Assembly (NCBI GenBank): GCA_023627715.1 | Contig: JAMAHW010000015.1 | Span: 124,001-188,000 of the forward strand | Direction: 5' to 3' | DNA: 64,000 bases | DNA from: Periconia sp. R9002 | Taxonomy: Eukaryota; Ascomycota; Dothideomycetes; Pleosporales; Periconiaceae | Part shown: positions 10,029 through 21,516 of the stretch, piece after piece | Numbering within the stretch: the first letter of the stretch is position 1 | Layout: each line of letters starts with the position of its first letter | The notes under the pieces: model-generated | Told to the model about the DNA's origin: nothing | Databases searched by the model: none | What the model saw: the letters and a program-made list of their open reading frames with translations, nothing else | Program-made: the position numbers and the translations under genes

Positions 10029-11751
10029 ATGGGCGCCCTCATTGTATTTGCGATTGTGTCTTTCCTGGCTTATGTAAGTTAAATCAGAGACGAGTGTTGA
10101 TATCTGTAGATACTTACACTTTCCTAGGTAGTGGCCGTCACTATGTACAATCTCTACTTTCATCCGCTAGCTCATCTACCTGGCCCATTTCTGTGTCGCG
10201 TATCCTCACTCCCATCATTTTATCATGCTGTCAAAAATGATCGTCATGTCTGGTTCTGGCAGCAATTCCAGGTTTACGGCCGTAAGTTTCGTGCAGCGCC
10301 AAACCTAGTGGTCTTCAACTCTCCTGATGCGTACAACTCCATCTATTCCCACAAGGCAAACGTAAAGCGGTCTAAGTTCTACGATGTTTGGTCCCGCAAT
10401 GCAGACGACGTTAATGCGCTGACGACGTCCGACATTGAGATCCACGCGAAGAAAAGACGACTGCTGAATTTGGCGTTCACTGATCATTCCGTCAAGGCCG
10501 CAAGTCCTTTCATTGCGAACCACATCGATCAATGCAATGATATCTTAGTAGATTCATCGAAGAAGAATGATGATGGATGGTCGTCCCCTCGCGACATAAC
10601 TCTGTGGGCTAAACATCTGGTGTTTGACATCTTGATGGACTTGTGTTTCGGGGCTACAATGAACACAAAAGAACCGGGCGACAATCCGATGAAGAAGGTG
10701 CCACTAGCCATTGATGATTTTGTCGCCCACAACTATCCTGTAAGCAATAGCTAAGAAGCCAAAACATTTCACTCTATGTGATTAATATTAAAGTGTTATC
10801 TAGATAACCAAAACGCCATTTCTGGACCTTCTGATCTGGCTGAAGCCTCGTGGTTTAGACAGTATTCTGGAAATTATCACGCCTCGAACAATCAAAGACC
10901 ATTACATCTTTGTGGAAGACACAGTCACCGAACGTCTAAAACAGCAGCGAGAACGGGAGACGGAGAAGAAATCGATCGAGAGAGAAGACATGCTGCACTT
11001 TCTATGTACCGCCAAGGAACCTGACACTGGAAATCCAGCCTTCAGCTTCACAGACCTACTATCAGAAGCCAATCTGCTCATAATGGCAGGCTCAGACACC
11101 ACATCCATCACAATAAGTGCTTTGTTCTTTTACCTCACACACAACCAGCGCATCTATCTCAAGCTGGTCAAAGAAATCAGAGAGACGTTCGCCAGTCCCG
11201 AAGAAATCGTTCATGGACCCAAGCTGCTAACTGACTGCAAATACTTGCGAGCTTGCATCGATGAGACGTTGCGTCTGACACCAGCTGGTCCAAGCGAGTT
11301 ACCAAGAGAAGTGTTGCCAGGGGGCACGACGATCGAAGGCGAACACTATCCAGCTGGCGTCATTGTCGGGACACCAAACTGGGCCATGGGGCGAAACGAA
11401 GAGCAGTATGGGGACGCGCACACATTCAGACCCGAACGATTTATCGTATCGGATGAGTTAGATTCGCTCAACACTGAAGATGACGTGCGTAAGCTCAGAC
11501 GAGGCCTGCATACCTTCCTCAAAGGACCAGGAGACTGCGTGGGACAAAAGCTGGCTATGCTTCAAATGAGTATTGTTGCTGCTAGGACACTGTGGCGTAT
11601 GGATGTGAGACTGGCTCCAGGCACGGATGTGGGTGCTGGTAATGAAAGTCTGGGATGGGGTCTGAGGGATCACAGACAATATGTTGTGCGCGATGCTTAC
11701 ATAGCATTGCATGAAGGGCCGGTGGTGCAGTTCAGAGTACGACAGGACTAA
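10029..11751 (+). CDS. Cytochrome P450 monooxygenase
   Basis: ER-anchored heme monooxygenase of 534 aa in three exons: 10029-10073, 10128-10739 and 10804-11751. All introns are GT-AG and in phase. The first exon encodes a membrane anchor (GALIVFAIVSFLAY), continued by VVAVTMYNLYFHPLAHLPGP, which holds the Pro-rich hinge. The oxygen-binding I-helix motif AGSDTT is at about residue 314. The K-helix ExxR motif is ETLR at about 373, and the heme loop FLKGPGDCVG (F-x2-G-x3-C-x-G) has its Cys ligand at about 462. All three core P450 motifs are intact, so it should be functional. Substrate is unknown. It is divergent from the MFS gene and likely part of the same metabolic neighbourhood. Confidence 0.92.
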
Positions 11752-13368
11752 ACAGAGTGGGATGACGCAATACAATAAGTATACGCATGGCAATCGCATT
11801 TTGAGAGAATCGAAGGAAGCCGTCAGAGTATTCTCCATATATACATTCTTGGTGTTTGCTTCACCCTATGAGTATTGCGTGCCAAAAGCACAACGTTTAA
11901 GTCATTAAACTAAATTTCGAGTTCCATGGGAATTCTTTGTATATCACACAGAAATCACATAAGGGGTGATACCTTCACATTTGAACTTTTGCTGGCCAAT
12001 CTTGGTCTCGGAGAAGGATTACGTATCTTGCTCTCGTTGAAATTTCAGTGCATACCTCTGTAATATATCCATCGTCGCAGTACATTCGACATTCAGAAGC
12101 AACTATCGGAAACACACATAGATACAATAAGTAAGTATTAGGCACTTTTAATAGTAATAACTACCTAGGTTGCCTAGGCCCAGTGTAAAAAAGTGGTTAA
12201 AAAGTTGTTTGTAACACATAGATACATCCGTCGAGGTTCATTGCACAAATACATGCAAATTTGGTATAGTAATAACGTAGTTGATATGCTGTTTCGTGGA
12301 CTCGGTCTACGGTCACCAAAGAAGAAATGGCCCTAAAAAGTACACATGTGTATCTTGAGAGACTCACATTATGTCATCATGTGACATGACGCACCAGCAC
12401 TTGAGTCCAAAGCCATCCAGGGCTATCGCAAAGCCGTCGATAGAAATCGATTTACAGGCGAGCGCATATCCTAAGAAAAAAGATGTGAGCAGACGAAGAA
12501 CGGAAACGCGGTGATGATGTTGAGGTATCAACTTATTCTTCCAAGGTTACAAAAAAGTTGTTGTGGTGATGAAATGAAACAAAAATTGATCATCGCTGAG
12601 TATTGCTGCCCTGGGCATTGACACAGGAAGGAGAAACACTAAGTAACGTCCTCGGCCATTGTTGAGGTGACATGAGTCCCGCCCGAGACGTCTGATGAAT
12701 GCACATCACTTACTGGAAGTGGCAGCGGAACCCAGATTGGCGAGGCGGCTTTTTCTGATTGATAGGGGGGTATTTAGAAAGAGCGCGCGCTTTAGGCCTG
12801 GCCATTCCAACTTACAATCCAAGCAATTACCATCAATACGTAATTACTATGGATCAGAGAAGGGATGAATGAAATGGAGATTTGACAGTCGCTAAGCTAA
12901 GGTGTGAATTCGTGCAAACTGGCCATCGGAATCGTCCGTGCCTCATCACAAACCTTAAGAGGTGTTGCCGGACACCCACCACCAGTGAGAGCGGGGCGTC
13001 CCAGACTCCAAAATTATAGGGCCATCTGAACGCGCTCTATCTCCCCTTGATTATAAATTTAAACTTTCCCCGGTAATCATATCGTTGTCAAAACCGCACC
13101 ATTTCTGTTCTAACTTCTCTATGTAGTGTTAGGAATGTTCACTTACATCAAACTATACTACCCCTTCTCTGAAACTCCTTCACTTCTATTAACACAACCA
13201 TCCAGATGGAAGCTTTGTAATTGGTGCGATATAATAATGATCGCCATAGTTCTCATTGATATCGAATGCAATGTCGATGGTTAAGTTTCGGATATCAAGA
13301 AAGTTCAGAAGCATATGTTGTGCGCAGAAAATGAATTCTCCGTGACAGGTCATCTCAGATTAGTTCAA
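11752..13368. other. Gene-free stretch
   Basis: About 1.6 kb without a supportable gene. AT-rich, with a CCTAGG-containing motif (ACCTAGGTTGC) near 12165 that recurs near 17131. The right end forms the promoter of the repeat protein at 13471. Confidence 0.5.
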
Positions 13369-13376
13369 TATATAAG
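13369..13376 (+). promoter_or_regulatory. TATA box of the repeat-protein gene
   Basis: The sequence TATATAAG lies about 100 bp upstream of the ATG at 13471 and is followed by a pyrimidine-rich leader, typical of a highly expressed fungal gene. Confidence 0.55.
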
Positions 13377-13470
13377 AGGCCACTTTGCTACTCAAATTGT
13401 AAAAAAATTGCCAACATTCTCACCTCAAGTCGTTCCTTCTCCACTTTCATTGATCTCAATCCTCTCAAAA

Positions 13471-14121
13471 ATGTATTTTTCTTTACAACACACTCTTTTG
13501 GCAGCTTCGTGCCTTTTAGTCGGTGTAGCTGCTGCGCCTACGCCAGGAACACCACTGGATGCCGTGTTGGGTTTGCTGAACCAGCAAAAATCGAGCTCCA
13601 AAGCTACCCCAACCTCCAGCGCTGAATCATCTTCCTCCTCCATCCAGCCATCTGCAACCTCCGGCACCGGGTCAACTACATCATCAATTGCCCGACGATC
13701 GCCCGAGCCGCAGGTGAATGCCGTGCTCGGCTTGCTGCAGATAACAAGATCGGCCGACGGTTCGGCCTCTTCAACCAAGGCTGCATCATCTACCTCGTCT
13801 GCATCATCTACCTCGTCTGCATCAGCAATCGCCCGACGAGCGCCCGAGCCGCAATTGGATGCTCTTATCGGCTTGTTGGTCCCACAAAAGAAATCCACCA
13901 CCTCCTCCTCCTCCAGCAGCAGTTCGTCTGACAACACCGAGTCATCTGCGACAGCAGTGGCTCGACGATCGTTCACTACCAGCTTCTCTCATGTCCACCC
14001 AACGGCTACTTCCTCCAGTGAGATCATCAACAGCGTTAGTGGAAACTCCAAGGCCGCTAGAGGCAGCTCGCCATCCTTGAGTGCTGCACTGCCACGCAAT
14101 ACCTCATCGGGCCGGAAATAG
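13471..14121 (+). CDS. Secreted Ser-rich repeat protein, candidate Kex2-processed peptide precursor
   Basis: Single exon, 216 aa, no known enzyme fold. Residues 1-22 form a signal peptide (LLAASCLLVGVAAA). The mature part has three similar hydrophobic units: LDAVLGLLNQQK (29-40), VNAVLGLLQITR (82-93) and LDALIGLLVPQK (129-140). Units two and three follow directly on ARR(S/A)PEPQ (74-81, 121-128), and a third ARR is at 164-166. RR pairs are classic sites for the Golgi protease Kex2. The units are separated by Ser/Thr-rich linkers, one of them carrying an 18-bp DNA tandem repeat (13783-13818). Known relatives in architecture are fungal Kex2-processed repeat proteins and some RiPP precursors. 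It could equally be a secreted structural or effector protein. It sits between two P450 genes. I chose the ATG at 13471 because the signal peptide starts there. Confidence 0.7.
   Translation: MYFSLQHTLLAASCLLVGVAAAPTPGTPLDAVLGLLNQQKSSSKATPTSSAESSSSSIQPSATSGTGSTTSSIARRSPEPQVNAVLGLLQITRSADGSASSTKAASSTSSASSTSSASAIARRAPEPQLDALIGLLVPQKKSTTSSSSSSSSSDNTESSATAVARRSFTTSFSHVHPTATSSSEIINSVSGNSKAARGSSPSLSAALPRNTSSGRK
13783..13824 (+). repeat. 18-bp tandem repeat inside the Ser-rich linker
   Basis: Two exact copies of an 18-bp unit (GCATCATCTACCTCGTCT) at 13783-13800 and 13801-13818, plus a 6-bp partial copy. Each copy encodes ASSTSS, so repeat number changes preserve frame. Confidence 0.85.
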
Positions 14122-15269
14122 AGAGAAAACGTCTGTGAATCGGATCCTGCGGTTCATTTGGATCCATGATATCACTGGAAACTGAACAGACGTTTTCATG
14201 CTCGCTATGCGGTTTTGCGAGGACAACGCAAATGGAGTGCCTGGAGTACATTAGGTACACGTCGGAAAACACGTGTTGCGGGTCAGTTTCGAAATAGAAT
14301 TTTTCAATGTTGTACTTCGCTTGATTACAATGTTTGTTTAATCTGGGTTTTTGTAGTTGAATTGAATTTCATTCTATCTCAGTTACACTGATGGTTACAA
14401 TTACATATCTGCAACAATTTAATTCTTCCGTCAACCTTTTTTCTTTGCTTCCTGAATTCCAATATCCGTACTAAGAGAAATGCGAACGTAAAAATCCGCA
14501 ATCTAAAAGAAAAGTGTGAGCTCTTTCATCACGCCAGGGTGAACATGTTGGCGAAGTCTACCCAATGTCACATTCAGTAACGATCGTTCATCCCCGGAAA
14601 TTCCCAATAGAGTCTTTATTCTGTTATTTCCTGCCTCACCTTCTATTGTTGGTCGATGGCTTACGAAACAGGCACCGTTCAAATTTCCCGTCCTCTGGTC
14701 GCAATCTCACGAACCAAAATCATTGTGTTGTCGACTGAACATTGGCACGCCAAAGAGCGTATGAGTCTGTTGGTCTGTTCTTTAAAGATGGCCAAAATGA
14801 TTGCAGAAGTGATCCAACGGCCTGACACTCTTCTCTAAGATGCCTCTGTCAACCATTGGTGTTATTCTCGGACTTGAGTATGGATGTGGAAAGGTGAGAG
14901 GGTTGTTATTTTCAACTGTATCAAAACCTGATAGGTATTCGTATCCTGGCACCTATGTTGTAGGCGGGCCGCATATGTCCTCTCGTGATAGCATTTAACA
15001 GGGATCAGGTACCCTGAATCTCACGATAGATTTACGTACTGTAGCAAGGATTATTCCTTCGGTCTAATACTCGTATATGCACGTAAACGATCAAGGGTTT
15101 TGCAGCTGTATCCCGAGACCCACCAGCATAGGTTTTTTGTTTTCGGCCTAGGGAGCATACAATAGGTATCATCACGTTTCTAGTCGTGGTTCCTACTTTA
15201 ATAGAAGTTCTGACTCAAGCATTTGTGTTCTACTGAGAAATACTTCACATTTTTCTGGATCTGCTCAAA
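14122..15269. other. Gene-free stretch
   Basis: About 1.15 kb between the repeat-protein gene and the second P450. Small open frames exist (for example 14656-14838), but none shows a family resemblance. The right end is the P450 promoter. Confidence 0.5.
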
Positions 15270-16996
15270 ATGATCTACGAAACTCCCGTGTCTGACTTTA
15301 CGATCATCTCAATCATCGGAATCGCCGCTGTTTGTAGCCTGACTATTTGGACAAGTTTTCAAAAACAGTGCAAACCAACGCCGCCACCATTCGTCGGATA
15401 TGGATCTTGGCTGGAGCCAACGTTTCTTGTCCGGTTGAAATTTCTCTTCAACGCGAAAGATATTCTCACAGCCGGATATAGCAAGGTATGATTTCTTTCG
15501 CATTTATCAGAATCACGCTGACGTTTTGACCAGTACAAAGGCGCCGCTTTTCGAATTCGACGAAACGATGTCGATGTCATTGTTCTTCCCAACAAATACA
15601 TTGATGAGATTCGTCTTCTTCCCTCGACCACGTTAAGTAATAGCCACGCACAGTTTCGGGCATGTTGGTTCTTCAAACCGAGCATGTTACCTTGCTAACA
15701 CAAACCGAGTAGAACATCAAAGGGGAGTACACGTATGCTTCTACCATTTTGCACGGCAATTTACATACACGTGTGTTCCGCAACCAACTCACTCCGCACC
15801 TTGGATCGTATATTTCGCGTGCAAAAACCGAATTCGACTACGCATTTCCCCGGGATTTTTCGCACATCCACGGTATGTTTTCCAATCTAATTTTTTATGT
15901 GTTTGCTACTGAGATACCGTGTAGGGTGGACAGAAGTCGATATCCAAAGCATAATTCGGAGCCTTGTCGCTCGCATGACGGGCGTTGTCTTTCTCGGATA
16001 CCCCCTCTGTCGAAATGAGGACTGGCTTCGTATCAGTGTTCAATATCCTATGGACACATTCCAAACAGCTTTCACTATACGTCTCTTCCCCACCTTTTTA
16101 CAACCCATTGTAGCAATGCTGCTTCCGTCCCGGAGAAGACTTGTCAAGCTCAGGAAGGAGGCTGAGGAATTACTAGGATCGGCTATCAAAAATCACGTAA
16201 AGAGCGAAGGACCCTCCAAAACAGAAGTTGGGACATTGCTCGAGTGGATGATGGACAACGCTTCGGAGCCCGAACGTCAAGTCGAGAACATGACGAGTCG
16301 ACAATGCATTCTGACGCTGGCATCCATCCATACCACGGCCATGTCTATTGGCCATGCTCTTTTTGACCTATGCGCCCATCCGGAGTACTTTGAACCACTC
16401 AGGGAAGAGATCGAGGAAGTGACTTCAGCTTACCAGGGTGATATGTTTATCAGCCGAGGCCTACCATGCCTGGAAAAGCTTGACTCTTTCCTAACAGAAT
16501 CCCAGCGCTTTCATCCACCCATACTAAGTGAGTCAAATCCCCGAGGTACTACGTATATGCACTTCTAATAATAACCGAAGTGTCTCCACAACGCATGGCT
16601 ATGAAATCGATTACCCTACGGGACGGGACGCAGATTCCTCAAGGCAGCAGACTTGGCTTCCCATCTTTCAACATCGTCAACGATCCTGCTGTAACCCCCA
16701 ATCCAGAACTATTTGATGGCTTCCGCTCGTATAACAAGCGCAGAGAAACAGGGTCTACGCGACGCGACTACATGACCTACACAGACAAGAACCATCTCGT
16801 ATTTGGGCACGGCAAGCAAGCCTGTCCCGGTCGGTATTTCGCCGCTGCCGAGCTCAAAATTATCATGGCTCGTATTTTGGCAGAATTCGATGTCCGATTG
16901 GTGGATGGGAAAGAAACATCTCGTACAATGTTCGTGGATGAAAATTGTTTTCTGGATCCTGACGCTAAGGTGATGCTGCGTCGCAGGGGTGGCTGA
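15270..16996 (+). CDS. Cytochrome P450 monooxygenase, five exons
   Basis: Heme monooxygenase of 506 aa with exons 15270-15485, 15534-15659, 15713-15872, 15925-16527 and 16581-16996. Residues 10-30 form an N-terminal membrane anchor (FTIISIIGIAAVCSLTIW). Conserved P450 text includes YKGAAFRIRRNDVDVIVLP, HGNLHTRVFRNQLTPHLG and the I-helix LASIHTTAMSIGHALFDL. The K-helix ExxR motif is ESQR, and the heme loop FGHGKQACPG has its Cys ligand at about 448. All core motifs are intact. Intron 2 (15660-15712) starts with GC rather than GT, the only way I find to keep frame across HAQFR and NIKGEYTYAS. The fold resembles fungal P450s acting on terpenoid or polyketide skeletons. Substrate unknown. Confidence 0.9.
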
Positions 16997-19601
16997 ATGC
17001 GACAAAAGCGAGCTGAGCTAGGTAATTTTGTGGCGAACTTATGTGATTGGTCAATGCCTCAATATGCTTCGTTCTTTGATCTTTTCCCTTTTCTTTCAAA
17101 GTTGGTGTGCAATTTCGCTCTGTAACCGGTACCTAGGTTGCAATTACAGGAAAGTTTCGATTAATAGTGGGTCTTTCCTTTCCGGATCGTTCGTTTACAC
17201 AGTGGTACACGCGTGTTTGAGATGATTGAAAGCACAAAGATACTCCCAACTTTGCTCTATGCATGGTGTGAAGGGAAGGGACAATGTCCGTTTCCTCAAT
17301 CTATCCTCTGTCTATCCTCTGCTGTAGAACGAGAACTTCCCCCATGTGGGGTATGCCGTTGTAGCATTGAGGCGTGCACATGGAAACCGCGTGGACGCGC
17401 ACAGACGTTCTAATTGTGGAGCCACGAATTCCCGTACCTGCAGCTTGACGCAAAACGGTTTCCTTTTTGTGACAGGCAAAAGCTGAAGGTTTATCAATTT
17501 GCACGTCGGATACCGAGAGTAAGGGTTTGTAAAGTTTCTTCTCGATGAGGGCCCATCCAACGCAACGGTTTTTCAACCCAATATTGCAGCAGACGATTAT
17601 TGGGTATATGGTACAACCTCGAGTAAGAGGGGCTGTGTATTGACGTATGTTCCTGGTGGTATACTGCTGCCGACATTCCCTACATCTTCGGTTGACTTTT
17701 TACGAGGCTCACTTACCGGTCTGCATTTAAGTTTAGCGATTGTTCTGGAGTAAACAGCGCAGCATGTCAGTTCGTGAGCATCGGGTGCATGTGGATGCAC
17801 TTCGCCTATTGATGCACGAAAGATGTCTCCCTCAGCTTACAACATTTGGGGTGAGAACTGCAACAAACGCCACGATTTTCAAAAGACTGTTCGTAATTCA
17901 TCTGCAACTCGTAGGCAATTAGGGTTCGCCGAATTTTGAGTCCCCGACAATGCTGTAGACCGGACAACCTGCGCCGAGCATCCATTACGAACGTACACGA
18001 AGTTTGAGAGCTATTTTTTATAGCCAGGGGCCTGATAGGAAAGTGTCCGTGCTGTGACTGTTTCCCAGCACAGCATGGCTCTTCTGATCGAAACAAACGT
18101 ATTTTTCGAATGATAAGTGTTACTTTGCGTTACAAGATTTGATTTTCTAGGCTATTATTACCAAAAGTCTGCAAAGACATTCACCCATAGTCAATAGATA
18201 TGTCGTAAAATCTGTCTTAAATATGATACGTGAAACCCCAAAAGAGTGTATTGTAATAACACTACGTTATCCAACGTATGATCTGAGGCATGGCGATGTT
18301 GATGATGCTGACAGCAAGTCCATAAGAAGTAAGCTCTTACCCGCAAAAGATGATTTTCCCACGTGGTTACGACATTCCCACGTGTAGACCTTACCGAAGA
18401 GGAAGGTCAACCGTGGACTTCCGGTCGCAAAGCTGAACATACGCTTGCGCGTAGCACTGAGGCGTAGAGCACAGACCTTAGATGACGGCGAGGCGGGACA
18501 AGCAACATCCTTCGTATTTCTTGATAAGATAGCGGTGCCAAGTAAGACCACATGTTTGCCAGATTCAGAAATCTGTAACACCTGATCTATGTACGACGTT
18601 GGCCACTGGCCGAAGAGGCTAAGAATTTGGACCCCATAATAGTATGTGCCTGTGAAAGAGGATGATGTGCATTGAACTCGTAACACCGGGCCTATCATCG
18701 TGATTGGCTATTGAGAGTTGTGATTAGCATGTCCGATGGAATGGACTTAATCCATTTCCTCAGCCCATGATTTTTGAGATACTACGACCCCGCCACTGTG
18801 TACGTCCAGAAACAGAATTTGCAAGCGAGGAAAGAGGAATAGTTTTTGATTCTGTTCACCCCTAATACCGAATCTCAGTATTTGATGGATTTCCATCTTC
18901 ATCGTCACATCACAAATGAATCCAGTTTCGACAAGGAATCACACAATACCTTCTTGGTCGGTCAAGTGCAGAAATGATATCATTCCTCTGAACGAGCTTT
19001 TAGGCAGTGATATCTATGTAGAGAAATGGCGCGGAAGCTATGGGGCCGAAACCTCATTGTTATGCAGGAAGTAAGCACCGCACTCAATTTTGTGGGACGC
19101 CTGTGTTCCAAACATAGCAAAATCAATTATTTCTTCTATCGAGAAGATTTCAAAGCAAGCAGAATGAACTAAAAAGATTCCACTTGGCTTTGCTTACAGC
19201 CGTTGTACGTGTTGGAAACCAAGGTTGTGTGGGGTTCTCGTAGATGATTCGGCAAAGCAATAACCTGGGTGCTTACATTACGATAACCTCGTATATGCAA
19301 GTGAGACATGTCGAGGTTATGCATATACGTGCCGCTGGTCCGCCATTTTTAACGTTCACTGCATGCCTCGCCCGGTCACCGGTGAGCCACGCCGATGCTG
19401 TTGGTATACGATATCTCTTTTTGCATACCAGTTGGCTATTCTCGTCACTGCAACCCTCATTGTTCTGATTTCATGTTATTATGATATAATTTTCCCAAAA
19501 TCTTAATAGATATGCAATTTCCTCAATATTTAAAGAACTCAAATTGTACCTCTGGAGCTTTAGTCATCAATTCTGAAAGAAGAGCAAAACTAGCAAGCAC
19601 A
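16997..19601. other. Gene-free stretch
   Basis: About 2.6 kb with no supportable gene. The longest open frame (18267-18698, minus, 143 codons) has no family features and mixed composition. No transposase or reverse transcriptase motif was seen. Confidence 0.5.
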
Positions 19602-20855
19602 ATGGTTACCGCAAATTTAGTTCCCGCTATCTACGATCAACCTGCACGTAGCATCACCATTATGTTCACGGTACTCACAGCTTTATCTATGGCCTCGCGC
19701 ATCTTCTCGAGGCATCTGCAGAAAGCGAAACTTGGCTATGACGATATCTCTGTCTATGTTGCATATGTATGTGTTATGATAATTCTGCAACTTTGCTTGA
19801 TATTTTCACTCACGCGGTACAGTTCTTCAACGTCGTACTGCAGGTCATGTGTTATCTAAGTAAGGTATGCGCTCTTTACAGAAATTCAAATTGCTCAATT
19901 TGAATAGATATTGCAGAAGGGGCAGTAAATCTACCATCTTACGCAAAATTGACCACACCAAACGTTATACAACGCAGAAAGTGGGTAAGTAGGGTGCCAC
20001 CGATTCTTCGGGAGTTAGTCACTTACATATAGGCTACAGTTTCATATTTCGCTCGGCATTGCCTATGTGCTCGCCATGATCACGATGAAAATCTCAATTT
20101 TGCTGCTCTACCGACGTGTCTTCGAAGTACATTCGCGATGGTTCTCGATTGGCTGGTGGGGCAATTTATTGCTCATCATGCCATGCTATGCCGTCTCCAC
20201 TTTCACTTTGCTAGGGCTCCAAACTTCGGGCTCCAGATTTGGAACTACAGATCTTAGTCGATACGGCTCGATTGGTATCGGCGCCTTCAACGCTCTTTCA
20301 GATCTATTGGTTTTGATTTTACCAATAGGTATGGTGTGGCAGCTCACACTGCCTAAGCGGGAAAAGGCTGCTGTTGTGGGAATCTTTATGCTTGGTCTAT
20401 CGTAAGTTTTTCTGGGCACAAGAGAACGGATCGCAATCTGTGTGAAGAAACTGACGTTGTCATGAAACAGCGCCACAGCGATATCTATCGTGCGAACTAT
20501 ACGGTTTGAGGCTAAAAGAGAACAGAAATGGAATGCGGCATATGGATTCTACAACGACATGATGCTGACATTGGCCGAGAACTGTGTCGGAATCATGTGC
20601 GCTTGCTTTTTGGTGATCAAACCATTTTTGCGAGCTTCGAGGGACTTTTTCATTTCAAATTCACGAAACTTGATCTCGCTTGCGTCAGGAACCCAAAGCC
20701 GCCATAGCCGCGGTAAGTCGAGTGGGGGTGGGTCAGTCAGAAGTGATAATGCTTTTCTTCGGAGAGAGAAACACGGGGTAGATGGAGTCATGGCAGTGTA
20801 TAAGTACGATATTCGAGCTGAGCCTGACACACCCACGAGGCATGATATTGTGTAG
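19602..20855 (+). CDS. SAT4/rhodopsin-domain integral membrane protein (PTH11-like)
   Basis: Fungal seven-span membrane protein of the SAT4/rhodopsin-like group, often found at secondary-metabolite loci or acting as PTH11-like receptors. Five exons, 19602-19766, 19823-19859, 19908-19984, 20040-20401 and 20471-20855, give 341 aa; all junctions are GT-AG and in phase. Membrane segments include SITIMFTVLTALSMASRIF, SLGIAYVLAMITMKISILLL, LLLIMPCYAVSTFTLLGL, GAFNALSDLLVLILPIGMVW and AAVVGIFMLGLSATAI. Family hallmarks are the YDD after the first span (LGYDDISVY), ITMKISILLLYRR, and DLLVLILPIGMVWQL, followed by VRTIRF. The C-terminal tail is Ser/Arg-rich and probably cytosolic. Exon 2 is only 37 nt. 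No ligand can be predicted. Confidence 0.88.
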
Positions 20856-21516
20856 CCTCATCACGAGTGAAATTGTATGACGTCGTCCATGTTACGGCGA
20901 TAAAGTTATTGGCGGAGAGTACATAGGAAAATGGTTCATGCTGAAGGACGATCTATGAACTATATTTGCTCTCATTCTTTTGCACACCAATTGAAATGTA
21001 CTTCCTCGTTTCCCGTTCTGATCTGCCCTTTTTCAATGAACTATACACTTACCTCTAGGAAATAGTTAGATTGTAGAAATACATGTTTCTCGAACTGGTA
21101 AATGATACTCACCTACAGCGCCAAGCAGTGGTCCATAAGTAGATTTATTCTATTGCAGTTTTGGTCAACGACGATGCCTCTTCATCCTCATGGAGAAATT
21201 CAAAGATTATCCCCAGATTCACATATCACGACGGCGTTCCGAAATGTAACATTGAATCATAGCGCAGTATTGCACGATGGCATTATCGTTACCTTGGTAA
21301 TAAGGGTGATCTCTCCATTGTGATGAAGATATGTGAACAATGAAAGTTGGATCAGGGTAGATGAACTGCATTTGGTGATGCAACGAAATGCGAAGCATTC
21401 GACGATCAGAATATGAGTTATGTACAAATGTTGCCAGATAGGACAGAAGTGTGAAATATATACAAAAGAAGAAACTGCATCCAACGGTAATGGAATTATA
21501 CAAATCATTTCCGGAC
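20856..21516. other. Intergenic between convergent genes
   Basis: Shared 3' region of the rhodopsin-like gene and the polygalacturonase. AT-rich and with no gene that I can support. Confidence 0.5.

Noticed and set aside
12160..17140. ACCTAGGTTGC at about 12162 and 17129
   Set aside because: Two short copies 5 kb apart without flanking similarity; probably chance.
18267..18698. A 143-codon minus-strand frame
   Set aside because: No signal peptide, domain or repeat; surrounding DNA looks non-coding.
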